The translations under genes and the position numbers were made by a program. From contig JACKPN010000001.1 of assembly GCA_024233575.1 (NCBI GenBank), positions 333,472 through 397,471 on the forward strand: DNA of 64,000 nucleotides, read 5' to 3'. The DNA comes from Chlamydiales bacterium. Its GTDB lineage: Bacteria > Chlamydiota > Chlamydiia > Chlamydiales > Criblamydiaceae. A model generated the notes under the pieces. The model was given only the letters and a program-made list of their open reading frames with translations, was not told where the DNA came from and made no database searches. Positions 52,994 to 61,139 of this stretch are shown one piece after another. Numbering within the stretch: position 1 is the stretch's first letter; each line of letters starts with the position of its first letter.

Positions 52994-54280
52994 GTGACTG
53001 AAACAGCCGCAAGATCTCTAGACTGGATCAAACAGATTCCTACTTCCCTTCTTTCTTTAGATGCCGCTCCCGCACTAGGCTATCCTCCTGAATTTCCATG
53101 GAAAGAATTTTCCTATTCCCTGTCGCAAGTACTGGAAATCGAAGAGATCAAAGTATCCCCTAAAACTATCGAATGGCGAACAAAAGAACAGTTATTTGAA
53201 GGCATTCCCAACCACACCTATCTCCAGCTCGCCATCTCCGGCGTCGAAGGTACCTTTTTCTGGGTTGTTTCCGAAGAAGATCTAAATACAGTCATCAGCA
53301 CGCTCATCAACGATCAGGCAGCAATCCTCAACTCCATCGATGCGGAATTCCGTGCCGGTTTCTTCCATTTTTTAGCAATGGAAGTGATTAATATCGCCAG
53401 AAGCGTCGATTTCGACAGCTCGCTTGCTGTCCAGCTCGTCCACGACCACACTCCTCCTCAGGAAGCCGCACTTTGTCTCGATATCGAAACGCAAATCGGC
53501 AGCAGCAAACTGCTCAGCCGCCTTCTTCTGTCGCAGACCTTCCGTAACAGCTGGGTTCAGCGATATGAACAAAATGGACCTGACTCAATTTTGCAGTCAC
53601 CGCTAGCGGACACAATCGAAGCTATCGTCCATATCGAAATCGGTAAAACAACGCTGCCGCAATCCACCTGGCAAGGAGTGAAGACTGGCGATTTCGTCAT
53701 CCTTGACGCCTGCTCCTATGATCTGGACAAACAAAAAGGGCACGTATTGCTCACAATGAAAGGGCACCCCCTCTTTCGTGGAAAATTAAAGCAAAATGAA
53801 ATAAAAATTCTCGAGTTCCCCCAATACCGCGAGGCAGACACGATGACGGACATCAACAATCCTGAAGAAGAATTTGAAGATTTTGAAGATCAGCCCTTCG
53901 AAGAAGATATGGAAGAATTTGAAGATGAAGACTTTGATCTTGAAGGCGACGAGGAAGATGTAGAAGCTTCCGAATATGAGCAAACTGAAGCTGCGCCTTC
54001 CGCCTCACAGCAAAGAACCTCAGAACCAACAACAGCTACTGCTCCCTCAGCACAAGAGATGATCAATCCCGAAGAGTTCCCTCTGACTATCAACGTCGAA
54101 ATAGGCCGCCTCCAAGTTACGTTGAAGAAACTCATGGAATTGCAGCCGGGCAATATGATTGAACTATCTGCACGTCCCGAAGACGGTGTTGACCTGATTG
54201 TCAACGGGAAACGCATCGCGCGCGGAGAACTGTTGCGTATCGGCGACACTCTCGGAGTGCGCATTACAGAAAAGAGCTGA
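52994..54280 (+). CDS. sctQ: Type III C-ring protein SctQ (CdsQ)
   Basis: The 428-aa protein begins at GTG 52994. The N-terminal two-thirds (1-280) contain a YscQ-like domain and a first SpoA-like fold, then an acidic Asp/Glu-rich linker (about 290-335) with a polar Ser/Thr/Ala stretch, and a C-terminal SpoA domain (about 358-425, VTLKKLMELQPGNMIELS and LLRIGDTLGVRI). It forms the cytoplasmic sorting platform. An internal start (see next feature) could give a separate C-terminal fragment, as in other SctQ proteins. Confidence 0.9.
   Translation: MTETAARSLDWIKQIPTSLLSLDAAPALGYPPEFPWKEFSYSLSQVLEIEEIKVSPKTIEWRTKEQLFEGIPNHTYLQLAISGVEGTFFWVVSEEDLNTVISTLINDQAAILNSIDAEFRAGFFHFLAMEVINIARSVDFDSSLAVQLVHDHTPPQEAALCLDIETQIGSSKLLSRLLLSQTFRNSWVQRYEQNGPDSILQSPLADTIEAIVHIEIGKTTLPQSTWQGVKTGDFVILDACSYDLDKQKGHVLLTMKGHPLFRGKLKQNEIKILEFPQYREADTMTDINNPEEEFEDFEDQPFEEDMEEFEDEDFDLEGDEEDVEASEYEQTEAAPSASQQRTSEPTTATAPSAQEMINPEEFPLTINVEIGRLQVTLKKLMELQPGNMIELSARPEDGVDLIVNGKRIARGELLRIGDTLGVRITEKS
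53831..53845 (+). promoter_or_regulatory. Candidate internal translation start within sctQ
   Basis: GAGG at 53831-53834 lies 8 bases before an in-frame ATG at 53843 (codon 284). Initiation here would give a 145-aa product holding the acidic linker and the SpoA domain. Internal starts that produce SctQ-C are documented in Yersinia, Salmonella and Shigella relatives; this one is inferred only. Confidence 0.45.
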
Positions 54281-54356
54281 CACTGATCGCAAGCTGTCCT
54301 GTTCGATTTTTTCTTGTTTCAGTATAATAAGTTAAGATGCAAAGAAACGGGCAGTC

Positions 54357-55961
54357 ATGACCGAGGAAGATCCACATAAGCAACCGACCCAACCGGAATA
54401 TGCGCCTTCGGAAGCATGCCCTATCAAGCAGCCCGAGATCCCCGCTTACATTGGGCCTTATAAAATCGAAAGCCTTCTTGATCGCGGAGGAATGAGCATC
54501 CTCTACCTCGGTACACATCCCGACACAAAAGAACCGACAGCAGTCAAAGTTCTCTCTCCTCGTTACTTATCACATCCCTTTGCTGTGCAACGCTTTTTAG
54601 ATGAAGCGACAATCATCTCAATGGCCGACCACCCGAACATTGTCAAGCTCTACGGCCATGGTGAATGGGAAGGAGGCCTCTATATCGCAATGGAATTTAT
54701 CGAAGGGATCTCGCTTCGGCAGTATCTTCTGAGAACACCTATCTCGCTTAAGCGCGCCCTTGAAATGATCATCGACATCGCTTATGCCCTATGCCACCTA
54801 CATACACACGGCGTCATCCATCGAGATCTGAAACCTGAAAATATTATTGTCACTGAAGACGGCGTCATCAAAGTCATCGATTTCGGCATTGCCCAACTGC
54901 TTACAGAGGAAGCCGCTCCGCTGGACGCTTCAAAACCACGCCTCACTGGAACTCCCATCTACATCAGTCCCGAGCAGCAGCGCAACGCCGAAAGCGTCAG
55001 TTTCCCCTCAGACATCTATTCATTAGGCATAGTCTCCTACGAGCTGATACTCGGCAAGCTATGCTTAGGCCACATTCATTTATCGCTCATGCCACAAGGT
55101 ATCCAACCCATCCTCAAAAAAGCCTTGCAACCCAGACCTGAAGACCGCTACCAGGATGTCGTTGATCTAATCAGTGATATCTCCGACTACCTGCACTCAT
55201 CAAAAATCCATAAAGAACGAAGGCTTAACGACAAACTAAGCGAACTATCGGAAAGTTTGCAAGATGCGGAGCAGCAGCTGCTTTTCAGCCCTTCGCCCAG
55301 CTGGCATCATGCAAATGTTGCGATCAACAGCTATAAAGGAACAGAATTTTTCGGCCTTTTCTACGACTTCATCTCACTTAAGGATGGTACTTTCGGCGTC
55401 ATTGTCGGGGAATCACCGAAACATGGTGTCGATGGACTGCTGCACATCTCTTCGCTACGTGGCATGGTCCGAGCGCTTAACGACAGCCTAATCCATCCCG
55501 ATTCATTTCTAAAACAACTTAACACAATGATCCTTAATGATACGGGATCACAGCTATTCAAGTTCACACTGGTGATCCTCGACCCGGCACGCAATACCAT
55601 GAAATTTTTTACTGCCGGCAGTACGGGATGCTGGCTGCATCCGCTGGCCGGACCGGAGCTAATACCCCTGCAAAGTGCTTGCGCTGAACTAGGAAGCTCC
55701 AAACAAGAGACCTTTACCGTAACCACCTATCCCTGGAATATTGGCGATACATTTATTTTTTCCGGCTTTTCTCCTAGAACGCTCGACAGCGGTCAAGACG
55801 TCATCTTTGTCCGCGATTACCTGGAACAGGCTATCAATGAATTTATTGATGAACCACCCGACACTATCGTTAATCAAGTGATAAGGAAATTAAAGATCGA
55901 CGAACAACAACCTCTGCAAGGGCGCACCTATACTGTACTTGCGATCCAACGACGAAATTAA
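54357..55961 (+). CDS. Pkn5-like Ser/Thr kinase with a degenerate PP2C/SpoIIE-like C-terminal domain
   Basis: The 534-aa protein has a complete Hanks-type kinase domain (about 35-285): DRGGMSILYLG glycine loop, K64 in AVKVL, HRDLKPEN (155-162), DFG (175-177) and a TGTPIYISPEQ activation segment. The C-terminal part (about 320-530) resembles the SpoIIE/PP2C phosphatase fold (LFYDFISLKDGTFGVIVGE, then GVDG), but the usual metal-binding Asp residues are not conserved, so it is probably inactive. It matches CT673 (Pkn5) in position, between sctQ and sctC. It may phosphorylate SctD or be exported. Confidence 0.85.
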   Translation: MTEEDPHKQPTQPEYAPSEACPIKQPEIPAYIGPYKIESLLDRGGMSILYLGTHPDTKEPTAVKVLSPRYLSHPFAVQRFLDEATIISMADHPNIVKLYGHGEWEGGLYIAMEFIEGISLRQYLLRTPISLKRALEMIIDIAYALCHLHTHGVIHRDLKPENIIVTEDGVIKVIDFGIAQLLTEEAAPLDASKPRLTGTPIYISPEQQRNAESVSFPSDIYSLGIVSYELILGKLCLGHIHLSLMPQGIQPILKKALQPRPEDRYQDVVDLISDISDYLHSSKIHKERRLNDKLSELSESLQDAEQQLLFSPSPSWHHANVAINSYKGTEFFGLFYDFISLKDGTFGVIVGESPKHGVDGLLHISSLRGMVRALNDSLIHPDSFLKQLNTMILNDTGSQLFKFTLVILDPARNTMKFFTAGSTGCWLHPLAGPELIPLQSACAELGSSKQETFTVTTYPWNIGDTFIFSGFSPRTLDSGQDVIFVRDYLEQAINEFIDEPPDTIVNQVIRKLKIDEQQPLQGRTYTVLAIQRRN

Positions 55962-56197
55962 CACGGGATTCACCCACCGTTGATTCCCAATTACTCCTCA
56001 CAAATCAAATAAGTCGCAGGAAAACCACCTTCCACTATTTTTTCAAGTTGCACTGGATTGAAATCATAATTTTAACTAGAATTTCAAGTTAACAATGCTC
56101 AAGACCTGACTATCGCTTTTTTTTGATAAGATTGTTGTATTACAAAGATTTAGTAGTTAAAATAGATTAGGCTAAGACTCAACACACAAGTGGAAGC

Positions 56198-58933
56198 ATG
56201 AAGATACCCCAAAGTTTTGTCCGCTTAAATTACCTAGCGTTAATATTTTCCGTTTTTTTCTCTCCGCTACCTATAGTCAGCGCAGCTCAAGATGACGGTT
56301 TTTCCAGTATTGACTGGGACAATGTCAGCTTTGATGCTGATAGCACATTTATCCTTCCTGACCATCCTACTGCAAAACAACCGGAAGAAAAGCAGCTTCC
56401 CGCCGCCCAAACGAACACTCAGCCAACTGCCCCTGTGGTCAAAAAGCGTAGACGCTCACCGCAACAAACCGTAACAAACGATTGGTATGATGACACCATT
56501 GCTATGGAGTCATCAGCAAACGACAAAAAGCTTATCGCACAAGATGACAATGATGCCGACCAACCTCAACCTGAACAGCCTGAGACAATTCTAATTAACT
56601 TTAACAACGTCAGCATCATCGAATATATCCGTTTCGTCAGCCGCATCACCGGTAAGAACTTTATCTTCGATGAGCAATTCCTCGACTTCTATGTCACTAT
56701 TGTTTCTGAAGAGCCCGCAACGCATGAAGACGTGATGGCCGCTCTTCTCCAAGAACTGCGCATTCATAATCTATATCTCATCGAAGACGGTAACAACATC
56801 GTTATCCACGCCAACTCAAACCAACGCGCTCCTGGCGAAGTTAAAGCTTCAACGCTCCCGGAAACCGAACTAAAAAGTGCAGACATCGTTACACAAGTGT
56901 TCAGCCTAAACACGCTGGACCCTAGCAACATCCAGTCTGCGATCCTCCCGATTCTATCAGACAACGCTTTCGTTGAAGTCATTGCCGACACCAACCATCT
57001 GATCGTCACCGATCTGGGAATTAACGTTGAAAAAGTGAAAACAATCATTAAAAGCGTTGATGCTCCTATTAGCGGCATGGTCATCGGCCAGTATGTGGTC
57101 CGTAACGCCTTCCTTGACACCCTCGTCCAGAATGCCGAGTTGATCATGCAGCCAATTTCGCAGAAGCAGCCGATCACTCTGGTCGCCCACGCACCTTCCA
57201 ACAGCATCTTTGTAGTCTCGACCCCGTTCCTCGTCGAGCGCGCTATCCCACTACTCCAGCGTCTCGATCAACAAGACGGAACCACGTCGATCTATAATCT
57301 TAACGACCTGCAATTTCGCTCTCCAGAAGAGTTTGAAGAGCAGTTCGGTGAAGAAGGAAAAACACTTCCTACCGGCAACCGACACGGCCGTTGGAAACTT
57401 GACCGCAGCGGCAATTGGTATTTCGACCCAATGGGCGGTACCGGTCCGGACGGAAAAAACCTGTTCACCAATCCAGCGCAACCGCCTGAAGGGCGCTGGC
57501 AGCCTGATGCCCAAGGCAACTGGGAATTTATTCCCGGCGACACGCCTCCAGAAGGGCTAATTCCCGGTAAAAATATGCCGAAAGGGCGTTGGATCCTCGG
57601 GCCTGATGGAAAATGGCGCTTCACTTTGGATCAAGGCGAATCCTTCTTCGCCGGAAAAAAAGTGCGCGGCGTTACAAGCTCCAACCTCCCCTTGGGTCAT
57701 ATCGAAAGAACGAAATTCTTCATCCATAAACTGCAATACCGCAAAGGTGAAGGCATCGAAAAAGCGATGCTGAAGATCGGTGAAAGCTTAAGAGATACCG
57801 AAGCGGTCAACGGAGAGCTGATCTCCGCTATCAACAGTATCCAATGGCTCGAAGAGTCCAACTCGCTGGTGTTTACCGGTACCCCGGAAGCGCTTCTCAA
57901 AGTAAAGGAACTTGTCGAAGAGATCGACCAGCCATTGAGACAAGTATTCATCGAAATGTTGATCCTCGAAGTCGATATCGACGACTCCCTAGAGTATGGC
58001 GTTAACATCGGCTCACGCTTCGGCGGCGGCGACACAGCAGGCGCGCAGGCGTTTTTCTCCGGAGCCTCGCCACTGAATTCAAGCCTGGCAACCTCCGGTC
58101 TTGAAGTAAATAACGACGGCTCGCTGAATATTTTTGCCCCTGATGCTACTGGGCTGACCCAAAATACCGGCTACCATATGGGCATCATCGGACAGTCGAT
58201 CAACGTCTGTGGCGCCACATTCAAAACCTTAGGAGCGCTGATCAAGGCAGTTCACGACAAGACCAGTACTAATATCGTGATGAATCCCAAGATCATCACA
58301 GAAGACAACGTTGCCGCTGAAATTTTTGTAGGCATCAACACGCAGTTCAAAACACAGTCGATCTCCAACGACATGGGCAGCGTCCTTACCAACAACTATG
58401 AATTCCGCGATGTAGGTACAACACTCAAAGTGACCCCTCTGCTCGGTCCAACGAACATCATCACTCTTCAAATTGACCAGGAAGTAAGCCGTGTAGCAAC
58501 GGGAACGACACAAGGTACCGGCGCGGGAACAGTCTCCGACCAGCTTTCCGGTCCGACAACTAGCATCAACAGAACACGCACGCAGGTGCATGTTCCTGAC
58601 GGCTATTTCATCGTCATCAGCGGCATGATCCAAGACGAGGTTATCCGCACGCGCAGCCATGTTCCCTGTTTGGGAGGTGCGCCAATCATCGGCGCAGCAT
58701 TCACCGATAAGCGTTATATCGACCAAAAGCGTAATCTGCTCATTTTCATCAGACCGCAGCTTGTCGACACTGAAGAGCAGATCCAGAATCTAACGAAACA
58801 TCAACAGAATATCTGGAAGATCAAGAACCGCACGAAGAGAATGTGGAAGCTTGACTGCGATGAAGCTTACGAGTGGATGAATTTGAAAACAACAAACCCG
58901 CTTGACATGGAATCATCCTGCGAATGTCCGTAA
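56198..58933 (+). CDS. sctC: Type III outer-membrane secretin SctC (CdsC)
   Basis: The 911-aa protein has a signal peptide (LALIFSVFFSPLPIVSA, cleaved near residue 29), a disordered acidic stretch, secretin N-domains (about 130-360) and the C-terminal secretin channel (about 585-870, with VPDGYFIVISGMIQDEV and LLIFIRPQLVDT). An unusual insert at about 396-480 has three units of the pattern G-R-W-x5-8-G-x-W. It corresponds to CT674. A 236-base upstream gap could hold its promoter, but no clear -35/-10 pair is seen. The C-terminus is Cys-bearing (SSCECP), fitting disulfide-linked complexes in chlamydiae. Confidence 0.93.
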   Translation: MKIPQSFVRLNYLALIFSVFFSPLPIVSAAQDDGFSSIDWDNVSFDADSTFILPDHPTAKQPEEKQLPAAQTNTQPTAPVVKKRRRSPQQTVTNDWYDDTIAMESSANDKKLIAQDDNDADQPQPEQPETILINFNNVSIIEYIRFVSRITGKNFIFDEQFLDFYVTIVSEEPATHEDVMAALLQELRIHNLYLIEDGNNIVIHANSNQRAPGEVKASTLPETELKSADIVTQVFSLNTLDPSNIQSAILPILSDNAFVEVIADTNHLIVTDLGINVEKVKTIIKSVDAPISGMVIGQYVVRNAFLDTLVQNAELIMQPISQKQPITLVAHAPSNSIFVVSTPFLVERAIPLLQRLDQQDGTTSIYNLNDLQFRSPEEFEEQFGEEGKTLPTGNRHGRWKLDRSGNWYFDPMGGTGPDGKNLFTNPAQPPEGRWQPDAQGNWEFIPGDTPPEGLIPGKNMPKGRWILGPDGKWRFTLDQGESFFAGKKVRGVTSSNLPLGHIERTKFFIHKLQYRKGEGIEKAMLKIGESLRDTEAVNGELISAINSIQWLEESNSLVFTGTPEALLKVKELVEEIDQPLRQVFIEMLILEVDIDDSLEYGVNIGSRFGGGDTAGAQAFFSGASPLNSSLATSGLEVNNDGSLNIFAPDATGLTQNTGYHMGIIGQSINVCGATFKTLGALIKAVHDKTSTNIVMNPKIITEDNVAAEIFVGINTQFKTQSISNDMGSVLTNNYEFRDVGTTLKVTPLLGPTNIITLQIDQEVSRVATGTTQGTGAGTVSDQLSGPTTSINRTRTQVHVPDGYFIVISGMIQDEVIRTRSHVPCLGGAPIIGAAFTDKRYIDQKRNLLIFIRPQLVDTEEQIQNLTKHQQNIWKIKNRTKRMWKLDCDEAYEWMNLKTTNPLDMESSCECP

Positions 58934-59883
58934 CGGCAAAACTGCTACTGTCACTAGCTATCGTCACAATTTTGGCAGGGTGCGTGCCTCGTTCTACCTA
59001 CGTCATGGAACCTTGCCTCGCCTTTGCTCCGAATAGGAACGACATCCGCAGACTGGATTCCGCATTCGAGCCGCTTACCGTTGAAGAGCGCCAACAAGAG
59101 TGGGGCAGAGAGCTCACGATCGCTATGGCGTTCGCTCATGACAATGACCTTTACCGTGCGGTAACCACTTTCAAGCGTGCGCTGATTCTGATTCCTCCCA
59201 CAGAATTTGACAGACGTCATCAGATCGAATTCGACATCATGCAGTGCTATTACATGGCGAACAAATACTGCGATGCTCTAGGCACTTTTCAAGAAACAAC
59301 CCTCAACCAGGTCACACCGGAATTTTCCGCCTTTCCAGAGCTGCTCATCATGCTATATGATTGCTACCTGGAGACCGGCGAGTGCGAGCAAGCGGATCGC
59401 GTCCTACAGTTGATTGAAAAAGGCGACAGCAACACTGCAAAAGAACTTGCGCTATACACGTTATTGAAAGGGGGCAATATCTCCTACATCAGGCAATTTG
59501 CTCAGGAGACAACAAAAGCTGCACCCGTAGAAGAGCTTGTCACGCAGTACTGCTGTTGTTATAAATCTCCCGACAAAGCGCGAATGCTCAACGCCATCCT
59601 CCCTGGCGCCGGCTACCACTATGTAGGCCTGAAACGCTCTGCCGTCACTTCATTCGCAATTAACGCTCTGTTTATCGGCGCCACCTATTATTTCTTTGAT
59701 CATGGCAATTATGCTGCCGGCCTTATCACCGCAAGTTTGGAAACCGGTTGGTATTTCGGGGGCATCAATGGCGCAGGCCTCGCCGCTAAAGAGTATAACG
59801 AGCAGTTTTATAACTGCCATGCAAAAAGCATGATGGTCAGAAACGACCTCTTCCCATTCCTGATCTTCCAGACAAGTTTTTGA
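58924..59883 (+). CDS. Lipoprotein with TPR-like and C-terminal membrane-like domain
   Basis: The 319-aa protein starts with MSVTAKLLLSLAIVTILAGC, a clear lipobox (LAGC), and overlaps the sctC end by 10 bases. A TPR-like region follows (about 50-215), then a C-terminal section (about 225-319) with LPGAGYHYVGLKRSAVTSF and small hydrophobic stretches, as in DUF5683-like proteins. It is encoded just before a YidD-like protein, and such pairs suggest a shared role in the envelope. A pilotin for SctC is a tempting guess because of the position, but the sequence does not show it. Confidence 0.65.
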   Translation: MSVTAKLLLSLAIVTILAGCVPRSTYVMEPCLAFAPNRNDIRRLDSAFEPLTVEERQQEWGRELTIAMAFAHDNDLYRAVTTFKRALILIPPTEFDRRHQIEFDIMQCYYMANKYCDALGTFQETTLNQVTPEFSAFPELLIMLYDCYLETGECEQADRVLQLIEKGDSNTAKELALYTLLKGGNISYIRQFAQETTKAAPVEELVTQYCCCYKSPDKARMLNAILPGAGYHYVGLKRSAVTSFAINALFIGATYYFFDHGNYAAGLITASLETGWYFGGINGAGLAAKEYNEQFYNCHAKSMMVRNDLFPFLIFQTSF

Positions 59884-59890
59884 GGACGCC

Positions 59891-60268
59891 ATGCGCAGTG
59901 CAATTGTACTCCTCCTTCTGTTCTCAACGACAATATCAGCAGAGCCATGGGGTAAAGATGCCGACATGGTGCCGACATGCAAACAGGCAAGAACATGTAA
60001 ATCACGCTGCCGTACCCCACTCTTGGGCAGCTTTGCTGAAGCGGCGATCAAATTCCATCAATGCGTCATCTCCCCTGCCGACGGTCCGCGCAGCCATTTC
60101 TATCCAAGCAGCTCCCAATACACCTTGGACGCCATGCGCAAATATGGCTTCTTCCGCGGATTCATGTTAGGGTGCGACCGCTTGATGCGTGAAAACCCCG
60201 AGAAATGGGTCTACCGTAAATATTATCTGCCTGGAACCGGCATCATCAAATATGATCCGGTGAAATAA
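59891..60268 (+). CDS. Secreted YidD-like protein with signal peptide
   Basis: The 125-aa protein has an N-terminal signal peptide (AIVLLLLFSTTISA), then a domain resembling YidD: FHQCVISPADGPRSHFYPSSSQYTLDAM followed by YGFFRGFMLGCDRLMRE. The genuine YidD is encoded at 26793, so this is a periplasmic paralogue. It starts 8 bases after the lipoprotein stop. The YidD-typical C-terminal CHP-W-P motif is altered. Its function outside the cytoplasm is not known to me. Confidence 0.7.
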   Translation: MRSAIVLLLLFSTTISAEPWGKDADMVPTCKQARTCKSRCRTPLLGSFAEAAIKFHQCVISPADGPRSHFYPSSSQYTLDAMRKYGFFRGFMLGCDRLMRENPEKWVYRKYYLPGTGIIKYDPVK

Positions 60269-60305
60269 ACTTTTCATTATTTTTTCAATCTCATAAATTG
60301 TTCTC

Positions 60306-61139
60306 ATGACACAAACGCTCCGCCGCTATTTCATTTTGATGTTGACTCTGTTTCTGAGCATATCTTCAGCAGGTTATGCTATTATCCGTTCCAACATGCT
60401 GCATAAAGAACAACTGAAAAGCGGCATGCAGTTCGACGAAAAAATCACACTCTTCAATAACCAAAGCGTTCCGGTAGAGATTGAAATAAAGCAAGCAGAC
60501 TACCGTTGTAATGCTGCTGGAGAGAACTTTTTTTCGCAGCCGGGAACCGAACCCCTATCAAATGCAGAATGGATCAAGCTGCCGACACGTCATCTGACGC
60601 TGCTTCCTAACCAAGAAACCACATTCTCCTATACTGTCAACGTACCCAAACACGATCTCCCTGACGGATCCTATAGCAGCGTTCTTCTCATTGAACCTAA
60701 GCAATCTCATTCCAGCAACGACTCCTTCATAACGGTAAAAGTACGCTACGCGTATCTCATCGTCACATCGATAGGGAAAGGAGGATCGGAGTATCGCATA
60801 ACAAATAAGGAGCTCACAACAATAGACGACCGCATCCTTTACCAAGTAGATATGGAAAATCCCGGGAAATACTTTATCCATCCCTACCTGCGGCTACAAC
60901 TGTTCGACGGTAAAGGCAAAGTCGCCTACGAACATTCGACACCGCCCCACAAGCTGTTGCCGGATAATTCGATACGTTTTTTCTTTTCTTTAACTGAACT
61001 GCCTTCGGACTCCTACAAAGGAATCTTATTTGTTAACGACGAAAATAATCAATACAAAGCAGAACCGGTTCGTATTGTCATTCCTGATCCTTCTGATCAG
61101 CATCTTTCTTCCGCATACGACCCGAGCCGCAGCGATTGA
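60306..61139 (+). CDS. Periplasmic pilus-chaperone-like Ig-fold protein
   Basis: The 277-aa protein has a signal peptide (ILMLTLFLSISSAGYA), then an Ig-like beta domain with EKITLFNNQSVPVEIEIKQAD and LTLLPNQETTFSYTVNVPK, and a second beta domain (about 165-255). This is the layout of FimC/PapD-type chaperones and of the alternative chaperone family. It is directly followed by an outer-membrane usher-like gene that begins inside its 3' end (110-base overlap). Subunit binding by donor-strand complementation is the expected role. Confidence 0.6.
   Translation: MTQTLRRYFILMLTLFLSISSAGYAIIRSNMLHKEQLKSGMQFDEKITLFNNQSVPVEIEIKQADYRCNAAGENFFSQPGTEPLSNAEWIKLPTRHLTLLPNQETTFSYTVNVPKHDLPDGSYSSVLLIEPKQSHSSNDSFITVKVRYAYLIVTSIGKGGSEYRITNKELTTIDDRILYQVDMENPGKYFIHPYLRLQLFDGKGKVAYEHSTPPHKLLPDNSIRFFFSLTELPSDSYKGILFVNDENNQYKAEPVRIVIPDPSDQHLSSAYDPSRSD

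Noticed and set aside
54357..55961. Pkn5-like protein as a pseudokinase
   Set aside because: Lys64, HRD and DFG are all present, so the kinase domain appears intact; only the C-terminal phosphatase-like half looks degenerate.
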